Source of the DNA: Paludibaculum fermentans
Lineage (GTDB): Bacteria; Acidobacteriota; Terriglobia; Bryobacterales; Bryobacteraceae
Reading direction: 5' to 3'
NCBI RefSeq assembly: GCF_015277775.1
Contig: NZ_CP063849.1
Location: 4,914,001 to 4,978,000, forward strand
Length of the DNA stretch: 64,000 nucleotides
Shown here: in pieces, positions 24,590-33,847 of the stretch
Position numbering within the stretch: the stretch's first letter is position 1
Layout: each line of letters starts with the position of its first letter
Notes under the pieces: model-generated
Databases searched by the model: none
Seen by the model: the letters and a program-made list of their open reading frames with translations, nothing else
What the model was told of the DNA's origin: nothing
Translations under genes and position numbers: made by a program

Positions 24590-25345
24590 TCAATTCGCAG
24601 GATACGGGCGCCGGGACAAGCCGCCCGTGGAGGAAGAAGAGGGCCGTGCGGGCGGCGGAGTGACCTGAGGTCCACCTACCCGAGGCGGGGCGATACCCGC
24701 CAGTTCTTCATCCGAGAACTTGAGGCTGCGGTCGATGACCATCTCGATGGTTGAGCCGCGTTCGATGATCGCGTCCGGACCGCGCGTCATAAGGATACCG
24801 GCCAATCCGGCCGCTGCTCCGGCGGCCGCGCCGATGCCGGCGCCGGTACCCGTGCGGGTGGCGACTCCACCGATCATGGTGCCCCAACCGGCGGCTTCAC
24901 CCACCTTGGTCGCGTCGGCGGCCTTTGAGCCATCGCCTTCCACTTTGCCTTCCGTACGGTCTACCTTACCCGGGTTCGAGCCATCCACGGTTCCGAGGGA
25001 GGCCCGGAAGTCTCGCGTGACTCCGTTCGGCAGGGTGAGCGAATCGAACCGTACATAAAGTTCGGCCCGGCCTTTCACCTTACCTGCCCGTTTCACCTGA
25101 GTGACAGTACCAGTGACATAGGAGCCGGGAGGGATGACGATACGCCCATCCGAGAGGATGGGGAAATTGGTCTGCAGGTAGACACGGTCGCCGACAGCGG
25201 CGGATTTAGTACTGATGCTATTGATCAACTGGAGCGGAATCTTGCTGCCGGCCGCGACGGTATAGACCTTCTGATCGCCCGCTGGCTGAGCGGTTTGCGC
25301 AGCCGGCCAGCCGGATTGCGCCGCCTGTTGGGCGAATAGGGCCAA
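24590..25345 (-). CDS. Envelope protein with VirB10/TrbI-like core, signal peptide out of frame
   Basis: About 251 residues, probably exported. The core (residues about 25-115: YTVAAGSKIPLQLINSIST, GRIVIPPGSYVTGTVTQV, ELYVRFDSLTLPNG) resembles the beta-barrel of TrbI/VirB10-like proteins. A glycine/alanine-rich segment follows (TGTGAGIGAAAGAAAG at about 165-180), which may span or insert in a membrane, then a Pro/Ser-rich tail. The only usable start in this frame is TTG at 25345, leaving ALFAQQ as a signal remnant. A neighbouring frame from ATG at 25398 encodes MSREHIVHIRAVCITP, and the two join into a normal signal peptide if one base is added or lost at the GGGG run 25354-25357. No conjugation genes are near. 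Confidence 0.6.
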   Translation of the reverse strand: MALFAQQAAQSGWPAAQTAQPAGDQKVYTVAAGSKIPLQLINSISTKSAAVGDRVYLQTNFPILSDGRIVIPPGSYVTGTVTQVKRAGKVKGRAELYVRFDSLTLPNGVTRDFRASLGTVDGSNPGKVDRTEGKVEGDGSKAADATKVGEAAGWGTMIGGVATRTGTGAGIGAAAGAAAGLAGILMTRGPDAIIERGSTIEMVIDRSLKFSDEELAGIAPPRVGGPQVTPPPARPSSSSTGGLSRRPYPAN

Positions 25346-25507
25346 GGCACAAAGGGGTAATGCAGACAGCTCGGATGTGCACGATGTGCTCCCTACTCAT
25401 AGACTAACCCCAAGGCTGAGGTTTGGAATGTGTTTTTCCACACTGAAACCGCCTGAATCGATACGATCGACCAGCGCGCTCCAGCAAAGCGCCCGTGGAC
25501 GCCGGGC

Positions 25508-26347
25508 TCACTTGATTGAACGTAAAGGTGGGACATCCGGTTGCGGCGGTGTGGGTTGCAGGCGCAAGCGGATTCCGGGCTCCGTGCCGGCTCCCGGAAG
25601 CTCAATTGATACCTCCGGATCGGGTCCAGATATAGCCGGCAGCACGACATTGACTTCATAAACACCTGGAAATCCAGGAGTTAATCCGACATACCCTAAC
25701 CGCTCGACCGGCATCTCCAAGCCTCCGATCAGAAGGCGAAACCGGTCGAGACGTGCCAACGGAACCTCTTCGCGGGGCACCTGGCGGTAAGGCAGCACGG
25801 GCTCGGAATCGCCCAGGCCGGCAGCATAGAGAACCACGCGCTCGCCGGGGCGGGCCGGATGGGCGTCGTCAATCCACTGCATGGAATCCAGATGGCGCCC
25901 GAGCACGTAACCCGTCTCCATCAGGAACCAGGCGGGCGCGGCTGGCAGCAACTGGACCCGGATGGTGGGGCCGCTTAGGAAGTTGTAGGTGAGAACGATG
26001 CTGGCGGGTCCGGCCCGTAGTTCCGAAGGGACCAGGAATGTCACGACTTCGGGGGAGATGTATTCCACTGGGGCAAGCAAGCTGCCAACTCTCACCGTCA
26101 CTCCCGTGCCCGAAAGCTGGTAGGGGAGGACGTTGCCCTGCAGGTCGCCGGCATCGCGAGCCCGGCTGTAGGGGGCCAGGTTTTTGCCGTAAATGGCAGC
26201 CAGCGTGTTGGGCGCGAGGCGGCCGCGTTCGCCGCTAGCCAGGTTAACGATGCTGTCCGCTGAGTAGGACGGCGCCTGCCTCTGCGTCTGATTCCAGGCT
26301 GTGGTGGCACACGCCAGGAAGGCCAGCGCCAGCCGTGTAAGGCGCAT
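25508..26347 (-). CDS. Exported protein with TIGR03437-type C-terminal domain
   Basis: 279-residue exported protein (signal peptide RLTRLALAFLACATTAW). It carries the domain characteristic of Solibacter-type genomes (TIGR03437), here as nearly the whole protein. Family landmarks are IVNLASGERGRLAPNTLAAIYG near the start, VEYISPEVVTFLVPSEL at about 95, then ARPGERVVLYAAGLGDSEP at about 165 and YVGLTPGFPGVYEVNVVLP at about 222. The fold appears to be an all-beta, Ig-like tandem; the function is unknown, and it usually sits at the end of large secreted repeat proteins. ATG at 26347 is preferred to TTG at 26353. It is a strong marker of the host lineage. Confidence 0.85.
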   Translation of the reverse strand: MRLTRLALAFLACATTAWNQTQRQAPSYSADSIVNLASGERGRLAPNTLAAIYGKNLAPYSRARDAGDLQGNVLPYQLSGTGVTVRVGSLLAPVEYISPEVVTFLVPSELRAGPASIVLTYNFLSGPTIRVQLLPAAPAWFLMETGYVLGRHLDSMQWIDDAHPARPGERVVLYAAGLGDSEPVLPYRQVPREEVPLARLDRFRLLIGGLEMPVERLGYVGLTPGFPGVYEVNVVLPAISGPDPEVSIELPGAGTEPGIRLRLQPTPPQPDVPPLRSIK

Positions 26348-26422
26348 GGGCAATCGCCCCGGATTTTACGCCCATACTGATCACGCTGTCTATACCACCA
26401 GATTCCGGGCGGGGTATATATC

Positions 26423-27412
26423 TCAGACCAACGCCAAGGCCTTGCGGGTCATCGTAGCCACGGGCACGTTCTCAAGCTCCTCCATCTGGAACCAGCGGAA
26501 GCCCTTGGGCGCTTTGGCGGCGGAGGCACGATACACCTCGATGGTGTAGTCGTGGTGGGTTATGGAGTGCTTGAAGGAGCCAAGGCATTCGCCGCGCTCG
26601 GCCGCAGGCATATCGCGGGCGACCGGTAACTCCCAGAAACCGGCCAGTTTAGACTCAGTCGTCCCGCGCTGGCGCAGCAGGATGCTGCCGTTCTTCTCCA
26701 CCAGGAAGAGCTCCATGGCGAGCTTGACCGGATCGCGCTTCTTCAGCTTGATGGGCAACTCGCCCTGGACGCCGGCGGCCCGCGCCTGGCACATTTCACG
26801 CCACGGGCAGAGCAGGCATTGCGGGCTGCGGGGCAGGCAGACGGTGGCGCCAAGCTCCATGATGGCCTGGTTGAAGTCGGCGGGCCGCTTGGGATCCAGC
26901 AGCCGCTGGGCGTGCTCCTTGAGCCGGACGCGAACCGACGAGTTCGAGATATCGCCCTTCTCCAGCGTCATGCGGGAGATCACTCGCATCACATTGCCGT
27001 CGAGAACCGCGTATGGCAGGGAAAAGCAGATGGAAGCGATGGCGGCCGCGGTGTAGTCTCCAACTCCGGGCAAGGTTCGGATCTCTTCGTAGGTCTCGGG
27101 AAAGCCGCCGGCCTCAGTGATCTGAATGGCGGCGCGCTGGAGATTGCGGGCGCGGGAGTAGTAACCCAACCCAGACCAGATGGCGAGGAATTCCTGCTCG
27201 GGCGCCTGCGCCAGGTCCTTCGGCTCCGGGTAACGCTCGAGGAAGCGCTGGTAGTAGGGGATGACTGCCGCGACGCGCGTCTGCTGCAGCATGATCTCGG
27301 AGACCATGATCTTCCACGGGTCGCGGGTGCGCCGCCACGGTAAATCGCGGCCGGCGGCGGTATACCAGTCGAGCAGAAGCTGATTGGCTTTGCGGGGCGG
27401 GGGAATGAGCAT
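26423..27412 (-). CDS. mutY: A/G-specific adenine glycosylase
   Basis: 329-residue base-excision repair enzyme that removes adenine mispaired with 8-oxoguanine. Catalytic residues are present: Glu39 in SEIMLQQTRV and Asp138 in VLDGNVMRV. The helix-hairpin-helix is LPGVGDYTA at 114-122. The 4Fe-4S cluster ligands are Cys192, Cys199, Cys202 and Cys208 (C-x6-C-x2-C-x5-C). The C-terminal NUDIX-like domain that recognises 8-oxoG starts near 235 (KNGSILLRQRG, LAGFWELPV). It is divergent from uvrA, with 23 bases between the two starts, placing two repair genes on one control region. Confidence 0.95.
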   Translation of the reverse strand: MLIPPPRKANQLLLDWYTAAGRDLPWRRTRDPWKIMVSEIMLQQTRVAAVIPYYQRFLERYPEPKDLAQAPEQEFLAIWSGLGYYSRARNLQRAAIQITEAGGFPETYEEIRTLPGVGDYTAAAIASICFSLPYAVLDGNVMRVISRMTLEKGDISNSSVRVRLKEHAQRLLDPKRPADFNQAIMELGATVCLPRSPQCLLCPWREMCQARAAGVQGELPIKLKKRDPVKLAMELFLVEKNGSILLRQRGTTESKLAGFWELPVARDMPAAERGECLGSFKHSITHHDYTIEVYRASAAKAPKGFRWFQMEELENVPVATMTRKALALV

Positions 27413-27420
27413 CCGATTGA

Positions 27421-27426
27421 TACAAT
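27421..27426 (+). promoter_or_regulatory. -10 element for uvrA (leaderless start)
   Basis: TACAAT (five of six matches) ends nine bases before the GTG start of uvrA; no Shine-Dalgarno is present. It lies in the short gap shared with the divergent mutY gene. I see no LexA-type box. Confidence 0.35.
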
Positions 27427-27435
27427 GGTAAGTCA

Positions 27436-30246
27436 GTGGACGAATTCCTGAGGATCCGCGGCGCGCGGGTTCACAATCTCAAAAACCTGAGCGTCGACCT
27501 GCCGCACAACAAGTTGACCGTGGTGACAGGTGTGTCCGGCTCCGGCAAGTCGTCGCTGGTGTTCGACACGATCTATGCGGAAGGCCAACGGCGCTACGTC
27601 GAAAGCCTGTCGGCATACGCCCGGCAGTTCCTCGACCGCATGGAGAAGCCGGATGTCGACGAGATCCAAGGCATCGCCCCACCCATTGCGATCCGCCAGA
27701 AGAACACGACGAGGAATCCGCGCTCGACGGTAGCGACCTCGACGGAAATCTACGACTTTGTGCGCCTGCTGTATGCGCGGACGGGCCTCACCTACTGCCC
27801 GACGTGCGGCCAACTGGTGGAGCGGGACACCGTGGATCCGGTGGCGCGTAAAATGCTCGCCCAGCCGGACGGCTCGCGCTGGTATGCCCTGTTCCCCGTC
27901 GTCATGTTTAAGCCGGGCGACGCGGCAGCGTTGCGCGACCACCTGTTCGACTTGAGGAAGCGCGGCTTCAACCGGCTGTTCCAGAACTCGACGGTTTATG
28001 AATTCTCGACGCCTGAATCCCTGCTGGACGTCGATTTCTCGAAGCCGGTGTGGGTCCTGGCCGACCGGTTGGTGGTGCGTCCGGACCAGAAGCAGCGCAT
28101 CGTGGATACGGTGGAGATCTGCTACCGCGAGGCCGGTGAAGTCGTGTTCGAACAGGCCGGAGAGCCGGAACCGAAGCAGATTCGATTCAGCGAACGCTTC
28201 TCCTGCAAGACCTGCAACGTCGAGTTCCTCACGCCTGAGCCCTCGCTGTTCAGCTTCAACAACCCCTATGGCGCGTGTCCCAAGTGCCAGGGTTTCGGCA
28301 ATACGATCGACTACGACCTGGACCTGGTGATTCCCGATCCTTCCCTGTCGATCGCCGACGGCGCCATCGATCCGTGGAACAAACCCCAGTATCAGTGGAT
28401 GCGCGAGGAGTTCATCGGCAAGTCGCGCAACAAGGTGCGGGCCACGGTGCCCTATGTGGACCTGAAGCCGGCGGAGAAGAGCGTGGTGCTGGACGCAATC
28501 CGGCGCTTCTTCCTCGAGGTCGAGACCAAGAAGTACAAGGTCCATGTGCGCGTGTTTCTGAGCCGGTACCGGGGATACACACAATGTCCGGCGTGTGGTG
28601 GTTCGCGGCTGCGGCCCGAAGCGCTGAACGTGCGCGTGGGCGGCAAGACGATCGCGGAGATCGTGCGGTTGAATATCGCCGAGGCGAAGGACTTCTTCGA
28701 CAATCTGGAGCAGGCTCCGGAACAGGCTGCGATTGCAGAGAAGGTGATGGTGGAGATCCGCCAGCGCCTGAAGTTCCTGAACGATGTCGGCCTGCAGTAC
28801 CTGACGCTCGACCGGCTCTCGGCCACACTGTCCGGCGGCGAGGCACAGCGGATTCAATTGGCCACCTGCCTGGGTTCCCGGCTGGTGGGCGCGACCTATG
28901 TACTGGATGAGCCGTCGATCGGCCTGCACTCGCGGGATACGGAACGGCTGATCAGGATCCTGGAAGAGCTGCGGGACCTGGGCAATACCATCCTGGTGGT
29001 GGAGCACGACGCCGACGTGATGCGGGCAGCGGACCACGTTGTCGATATGGGTCCGGGCGCCGGAGAACTGGGCGGGCTGGTGACCTTCGAGGGCACCCTG
29101 GCCAAGATGCTCTCAGGCAGTAGCAAGAAAAGCGCGTCGCTGACGGCGAAGTACCTGAAGGGCGACCTGAGCACTTCGCTCAAGACCGAGCGCCGCCCCG
29201 TGGATCCCAAGCGGGTGCTGAAGTTCTACGGCTGCCGCGCAAACAATCTGCAGAACATCGACGTGGAAGTGCCCCTGGGCATGATGGCCGTGGTCACGGG
29301 CGTCTCGGGCTCCGGCAAATCGTCGCTGGTCCACGACGTGATCCACCGCACGCTGGAAACACGCTACCGGCGCGACCTGTCCAAAGAGGGCGCCAAGCAA
29401 GAAGACGAAGTACTGGCGCAGAAGGCGGAGAAGCAGACCTGCCGCAAGGTGGAGAATGCCGAACTGATCCGCGAGATGGTGCTGGTCGACCAGTCCCCCA
29501 TCGGACGGACTCCGCGCTCAAATCCGGTGACCTACTGCAAGGCATTTGATGTGATCCGCGAGTTATTCGCGTCGACGCCCGAGGCGGACAGGCGCGGGTA
29601 CACGGCTGGGCATTTCTCGTTCAACATTGCAGGCGGACGCTGCGAGACCTGCCAGGGCGACGGCACGGTCACCGTGGAGATGCAGTTCCTGGCGGACGTC
29701 GAGCTGATCTGCGAGGACTGCAAGGGCACACGCTACAAGTCGTCGGTATTGGATGTCCGGTACCGCGGCATGAACATCCACGAAGTATTGGGCATGACGA
29801 TCCGCGAGGCGCTCGCGTTCTTTGCGGATCAGCCGAAGCTGGTGTCGCGCCTGAAGCCGCTGTCCGACGTGGGCTTGGGTTATCTGCGGCTGGGCCAGTC
29901 AGCAACCACTCTTTCGGGCGGCGAGGCGCAGCGCGTGAAACTGGCCTCCCACCTCACGCAGGCCGATTCGAAGGGCATGTTGTACCTCTTCGACGAACCG
30001 ACCACCGGACTGCATTTCGACGACATCGCGAAGCTGTTGGATGCGTTCGAACGGCTGATCCACAACGGTGCGAGCCTGCTGATCATTGAACACAACCTGG
30101 AAGTGATCCGCCACGCGGACTGGGTGATCGATCTCGGACCCGAGGGCGGCTCCGGCGGCGGACGTATAGTGACGGCCGGGACGCCGGAGCAGGTGGCGCA
30201 GTGCGCGGAGTCCTACACGGGGCAGTTCCTGAAGACGCTGAAGTAG
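27436..30246 (+). CDS. uvrA: Excinuclease ABC subunit A
   Basis: 936-residue damage-recognition ATPase of nucleotide excision repair; it dimerises, scans DNA and loads UvrB. It has two ABC modules, each with a Walker [11 protein letters not shown] (first at 32-41, second near 625) and a signature, [12 protein letters not shown] in the first and [12 protein letters not shown] in the second. Zinc-binding pairs are CKTC and CPKC in the first half, CETCQGDG and CEDCKG in the second. Length is normal. The start is GTG at 27436 with no ribosome binding site but a -10-like TACAAT nine bases upstream. The uvrB and uvrC genes are elsewhere. Confidence 0.96.
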   Translation: MDEFLRIRGARVHNLKNLSVDLPHNKLTVVTGVSGSGKSSLVFDTIYAEGQRRYVESLSAYARQFLDRMEKPDVDEIQGIAPPIAIRQKNTTRNPRSTVATSTEIYDFVRLLYARTGLTYCPTCGQLVERDTVDPVARKMLAQPDGSRWYALFPVVMFKPGDAAALRDHLFDLRKRGFNRLFQNSTVYEFSTPESLLDVDFSKPVWVLADRLVVRPDQKQRIVDTVEICYREAGEVVFEQAGEPEPKQIRFSERFSCKTCNVEFLTPEPSLFSFNNPYGACPKCQGFGNTIDYDLDLVIPDPSLSIADGAIDPWNKPQYQWMREEFIGKSRNKVRATVPYVDLKPAEKSVVLDAIRRFFLEVETKKYKVHVRVFLSRYRGYTQCPACGGSRLRPEALNVRVGGKTIAEIVRLNIAEAKDFFDNLEQAPEQAAIAEKVMVEIRQRLKFLNDVGLQYLTLDRLSATLSGGEAQRIQLATCLGSRLVGATYVLDEPSIGLHSRDTERLIRILEELRDLGNTILVVEHDADVMRAADHVVDMGPGAGELGGLVTFEGTLAKMLSGSSKKSASLTAKYLKGDLSTSLKTERRPVDPKRVLKFYGCRANNLQNIDVEVPLGMMAVVTGVSGSGKSSLVHDVIHRTLETRYRRDLSKEGAKQEDEVLAQKAEKQTCRKVENAELIREMVLVDQSPIGRTPRSNPVTYCKAFDVIRELFASTPEADRRGYTAGHFSFNIAGGRCETCQGDGTVTVEMQFLADVELICEDCKGTRYKSSVLDVRYRGMNIHEVLGMTIREALAFFADQPKLVSRLKPLSDVGLGYLRLGQSATTLSGGEAQRVKLASHLTQADSKGMLYLFDEPTTGLHFDDIAKLLDAFERLIHNGASLLIIEHNLEVIRHADWVIDLGPEGGSGGGRIVTAGTPEQVAQCAESYTGQFLKTLK

Positions 30247-30267
30247 CAGGGGCCGGCCCGGCTGCGA

Positions 30268-32907
30268 TTACTCGTTGCGCAGCGCGGTGGAGGGATCTGC
30301 ACGAGCCGCTCCCAAAGCGGGCGTAAAGCTGGCCACCAAAGCCGCACAGATCACGAAGGCCAGGGCCCAGAACAAGGACAAGGGGTCGCCGAAGCTGACT
30401 CCATACAGCAGGCTGGCCATCGAACGGGCGGCAACCGGCGCACACAGCGCTCCAATCACGCCTCCGGCGAGAGCCTGCGCGAGCCCACCTTTCAGCACCA
30501 GCCAGAGAATGTCGCGGCGGGTGGCGCCCATGGCGACACGGATCCCAAACTCCCGGTGGCGCTGTTCGACGACGTAGGCGAGCAGCCCGTAGATACCGAA
30601 GACGGCGAGCATCACAGCAAGCAGGGCGAAGGCCTGCAGGAGCCAGTTGGCGAGATTGCGCTCAGCCAGGGCAGCGCGGGTGATGGTGGTCATCGCGCGC
30701 GGCTCGGCAACGGGCAGTTCGCGGTCGGACTCGTGCAGCGCCGCAACGGCCGGAGCCAGCAGCGACATGGGATCACCGGCGGTGCGGAGGACGCCATTCA
30801 CTTCACCCATGGGCACCTGAGATAGCGGCAGCCAGAAACCGGGCTCGGCTTTCAGATCGGCCGGGTGGTCGAAATTGTCGGCCACGACGCCGACGAGAAG
30901 GCGGGGCTTGCCCCAGATCTCCAGGGTGCGGCCGACCGGATCCAAGCCGGGCATGTAGCGCCGCACCAGCGCCTCGTTCACGATGGTGACCAGCGGCCCG
31001 GCCGCGCTGTCCCGCTGATCGAAATAGCGTCCCGCGCGAAGCGGGATACGCAAAGCCTCGAAGTAGCCCGGAGAAGCCATCTGGTAGCGGCCCTGCGTGG
31101 AATCGCCAGGATGCTCCGCCACGCCCTGGATGGAGAAGCCGCTATTCTCGTCGTACCCGGACCAGGGAATGTTGGTCGCGAGCGCGGCAGCCTGGACACC
31201 GGGCAGCGTCCGCCAGCGGGCAAGGACTTCCTCGTAGAGCCGGGCTGCCTGCTCAGGCTTCTCGTATCCTGCGCGCGGCAGTTCCAACTGGAACGTGAGG
31301 ACGCCATTGGGGTCGAAGCCGTTTTCACGAGCACTCAAGCGGAGGGAGCTCTGGACGAGCAGCGCCGCCGAGACACAGAGCACCGTGGCGAAGGCCACTT
31401 CGCCGGCGACGAGCACGGCTCGCAGGCGATGCGCGTCGCGGCCGGCGGAAGCTCCGCGGGACTCCTGCGTGAGACTGGCGGCGGGATCCACGCGCGACTG
31501 CCGCAGGGCCGGAGCCAGGCCTGCGAGCAGGCTGGTGAGCAAGGCACAACCGAGTGCGAAAAACCCGGCGGTCCAGGTGAGCTGGACTTCGTGGGCACGG
31601 GGAAAATCGGCTGGAATCAGGGCACGCCAACCGGGCGCAAGCGCCGCCGCAAGAGCGAGTCCCAAGGCTCCGCCCGCGAGCCCGAGGACCAGATTCTCGC
31701 AGAGGACTGAACGCACGATCCGCCAGGTTCCGGCACCGAGTGCGCGGCAGACCGCAATCTCCTTGCGTCGCGCCAGGCTGCGCGCGATGCAGAGCCCGGC
31801 TACATTCGCGCCGGCGATGAGCAGCACCAGGCCGCCGGCCGCGGCGATCAGCCAGACAGTCTGGCGAGACTGGCCGACGAGTTCGGTGGTGAGTGGCTCG
31901 ACACGCAGGACGAGGTCCCGGTTGGGCCCGGGAAAATTGCGCGTCAGTTCACGCGCCATACCCAGAGCATCCTGGCGTGCCTGTTCGATGCTGACCCCAG
32001 CCTTCATGCGCCCGATGAGATTCGTGTAGTGGGAGCCCCGGTTACCGGGCCCGACGGGCAGCGGCCACCAGAGATCCACGGTCTCGCCCTGCAGCGGCGA
32101 GCGGTAGCTTCCGCCGACATGCTGGAAGCCCGGCGGCAGCACCCCAACCACAGTCCACGCCTCGCGGTTCAGTCGGATGGTTTTGCCGACGATGGCCGGA
32201 TCCGACTGGAACCGCGTCTTCCAGAGCCGGTTGCCGAGAATGACAACGCGAGCCTTGTCCGCCCTGGAGTCGGCCGGTTCGAAGTTGCGGCCCATGGCCG
32301 GCAGGATGCCCGCGGTGGTGAAGAAGTCATGCGAAACACGCATGGACTTGAGGCGTTCGGGTACGTCCCCATGCATCAACTGCAGGTCGTCCTCGGTGTA
32401 CAACGCAACCGAATCGAACGACTGATTGAGGCGGCGGATGTCGTAGAAGTTGCCGATGGACACGGGCCACTTGGGATTGCGCGGGGTCGACTCAAAGACG
32501 CGAACCAGCCGGTCAGGCTGCGGGTAAGGCAGCGGCCGCAAAAGTACGCCATCCAGCATCGTGAAGATGAGGGTATTGAGTCCAACCGACAACGCCAGCG
32601 CGGCCAAGGCTATGGCGGTGAAGCCGCGGTGCCGGCGCAAAGCCACGACCGCCTGGCGCAGGTCAGCGAACGTGCCGTCGAGCCAGCCCAGCAGGCGCTG
32701 GTCACGGATCTCCTCCGAGGCCACGCTCTCGTAGCCGCATTTGAGCCGGGCCTGGCGGCGGGCTTCGTTGAGTTCCAGGCCGCGCCGGAGTCCGGCCTCG
32801 GTCTCCATCTGGAGGTGGAACTCGATCTCGTCCTCAAGGTGTTGATCCAGCTTTTCCTTGCCGAAGACCGACCGTAGCTTCGAAAAGAACTGCAGCACTG
32901 CGCGCAT
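30268..32907 (-). CDS. ADOP-family ABC-type permease (MacB-like)
   Basis: 879-residue membrane protein of the acidobacterial duplicated orphan permease family (TIGR03434). Residues 1-80 are the ADOP-specific soluble helices (LDQHLEDEIEFHLQMETEAGLRRG, EARRQARLKCG). Then come two repeated MacB/FtsX units, each with a periplasmic domain and FtsX helices: the first helix near 95 (FTAIALAALALSVGLNTLIF), a triple set at about 360-465 including ARRKEIAVCRALGAG, and a final triple at about 760-870 including HREFGIRVAMGATRRDI. No ATPase gene is adjacent, which is normal for this family; the substrate is unknown. The PadR-type gene lies 24 bases upstream on the same strand and probably controls it. A normal AAGGAGG precedes the ATG. 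Confidence 0.9.
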   Translation of the reverse strand: MRAVLQFFSKLRSVFGKEKLDQHLEDEIEFHLQMETEAGLRRGLELNEARRQARLKCGYESVASEEIRDQRLLGWLDGTFADLRQAVVALRRHRGFTAIALAALALSVGLNTLIFTMLDGVLLRPLPYPQPDRLVRVFESTPRNPKWPVSIGNFYDIRRLNQSFDSVALYTEDDLQLMHGDVPERLKSMRVSHDFFTTAGILPAMGRNFEPADSRADKARVVILGNRLWKTRFQSDPAIVGKTIRLNREAWTVVGVLPPGFQHVGGSYRSPLQGETVDLWWPLPVGPGNRGSHYTNLIGRMKAGVSIEQARQDALGMARELTRNFPGPNRDLVLRVEPLTTELVGQSRQTVWLIAAAGGLVLLIAGANVAGLCIARSLARRKEIAVCRALGAGTWRIVRSVLCENLVLGLAGGALGLALAAALAPGWRALIPADFPRAHEVQLTWTAGFFALGCALLTSLLAGLAPALRQSRVDPAASLTQESRGASAGRDAHRLRAVLVAGEVAFATVLCVSAALLVQSSLRLSARENGFDPNGVLTFQLELPRAGYEKPEQAARLYEEVLARWRTLPGVQAAALATNIPWSGYDENSGFSIQGVAEHPGDSTQGRYQMASPGYFEALRIPLRAGRYFDQRDSAAGPLVTIVNEALVRRYMPGLDPVGRTLEIWGKPRLLVGVVADNFDHPADLKAEPGFWLPLSQVPMGEVNGVLRTAGDPMSLLAPAVAALHESDRELPVAEPRAMTTITRAALAERNLANWLLQAFALLAVMLAVFGIYGLLAYVVEQRHREFGIRVAMGATRRDILWLVLKGGLAQALAGGVIGALCAPVAARSMASLLYGVSFGDPLSLFWALAFVICAALVASFTPALGAARADPSTALRNE

Positions 32908-32931
32908 GGGTGCCTCCTTGCGTGGGTTCGA

Positions 32932-33285
32932 TCAGATGGTGTCGTCCAGCAGGCGCTGCATGATACCGGTCATGCGCGACCACTCCTGGCGTTCCACTTC
33001 CAAACGGCGACGGCCAGCAGGGGTAAGGCTATAGAAGCGGGCACGGCGATTCGACTCGGTCTGATCCCATGCGGCCCGCAGCAGGCCACGCTGTTCCAGG
33101 CGCACGAGACCGGGGTACAGGGTGCCCATGTTCAACTGCAGCGCACCCTCGGAGACCTGCGCCAGGCGTTCCGCGATGGCGTAGCCGTGCACGGGTCCGA
33201 GACTGGCGACCACCTTGAGGATCATGAGGTCGAGGGTGCCTTGCAGCACTCCGGCCTTGGGAGGAGCGGGTTCTCTATTTGGCAA
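32932..33285 (-). CDS. PadR family transcriptional regulator
   Basis: 117-residue repressor-type regulator. The winged helix occupies residues about 12-90: LQGTLDLMILKVVASLGPVHGYAIAERL, then LNMGTLYPGLVRLEQRGLL and the wing NRRARFYSLTPAGRRRL, the standard PadR sequence. The short C-terminal helix (EWSRMTGIMQRLL) is for dimerisation. The start is TTG at 33285. It is the first gene of the PadR-ADOP unit, the arrangement seen for most ADOP genes in this phylum. The effector is unknown, possibly a hydrophobic small molecule as for other PadR proteins. Confidence 0.92.
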   Translation of the reverse strand: MPNREPAPPKAGVLQGTLDLMILKVVASLGPVHGYAIAERLAQVSEGALQLNMGTLYPGLVRLEQRGLLRAAWDQTESNRRARFYSLTPAGRRRLEVERQEWSRMTGIMQRLLDDTI

Positions 33286-33385
33286 TCTAATACAACCTAC
33301 CGTCGTTCCATTTGGCTGTCAAATGGAGTACAGCGGCTTCCGGAGGAAGTTACAAGCAAATCGAAGTTGCCGGGAAAAATCTGCC

Positions 33386-33748
33386 TCAAACGCGCCAGAA
33401 GGAGATCACGCACCCGCCGGCGACGATGAGTACCCCGCCCAGGCAGACCGGCAGCGAGGGCCGCTGGTCGAACCGGAGCCACGCAAGAAGTTGGGCACAG
33501 AGAAAGAAGAAGACCACGTAAATGCCAAGCAGGCGGCCGAAGTCCCATCGGGGCAGGTTCACTGTGAATCCATACGCAGCCAGCGCCAGGACCCCGAACC
33601 CGGCCGCAAGGAATCGGGCCGGCCCGGTGGAGCGGTAGAGGGCGGACTGGAAACACGAATCGCCGAAGGCTTCGAGGAAAGCGGCGGCCGCCAACACCAG
33701 ATAAGTCAGGACCGGCCCAGGTTCACGCGAGAGCAGCGGGAAGGACAT
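33386..33748 (-). CDS. Small four-helix membrane protein (SMR/YnfA-like)
   Basis: 120-residue protein that is almost all membrane: helices at about 13-35 (VLTYLVLAAAAFLEAFGDSCF), 43-62 (FLAAGFGVLALAAYGFTVNL), 72-92 (LLGIYVVFFFLCAQLLAWL) and 98-116 (LPVCLGGVLIVAGGCVISF). Size, four helices and an acidic residue in helix 1 (Glu26) recall small multidrug-resistance and UPF0060/YnfA proteins, but I do not see their signatures clearly, so assignment stops at a probable four-helix transporter-like protein. It lies 100 bases upstream of padR in the same direction and divergent from the next gene. Confidence 0.65.
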   Translation of the reverse strand: MSFPLLSREPGPVLTYLVLAAAAFLEAFGDSCFQSALYRSTGPARFLAAGFGVLALAAYGFTVNLPRWDFGRLLGIYVVFFFLCAQLLAWLRFDQRPSLPVCLGGVLIVAGGCVISFWRV

Positions 33749-33828
33749 GCCTCCACTATCCCGCGAGTTGGATGGCTGTCATTGGAGGGGCAATTTTTCC
33801 TTAGGCGGCGCGGGGAGGGTAGGGTAAG

Positions 33829-33842
33829 CTCCTTGCAAGGAG
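33829..33842 (+). promoter_or_regulatory. Palindrome containing the Shine-Dalgarno of the 33848 gene
   Basis: CTCCTTGCAAGGAG is a perfect 14-bp palindrome whose right half provides the SD (AAGGAGG, 33837-33843), four bases before the ATG. In RNA it would form a five-pair stem with a TGCA loop that hides the ribosome binding site; in DNA it could be an operator. It shares the CTCCT/AGGAG arms with the sites at 36284-36338. Confidence 0.45.
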
Positions 33843-33847
33843 GACTC

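Noticed and set aside
24590-25345. VirB10/TrbI-like gene as evidence of a conjugative element
   Set aside because: No relaxase, VirB4, VirD4 or other transfer gene is nearby; similarity is limited to a beta-rich core.
27433-29037. 534-codon minus-strand open frame opposite uvrA
   Set aside because: Antisense to well-conserved ABC motifs; no start signal or homology.
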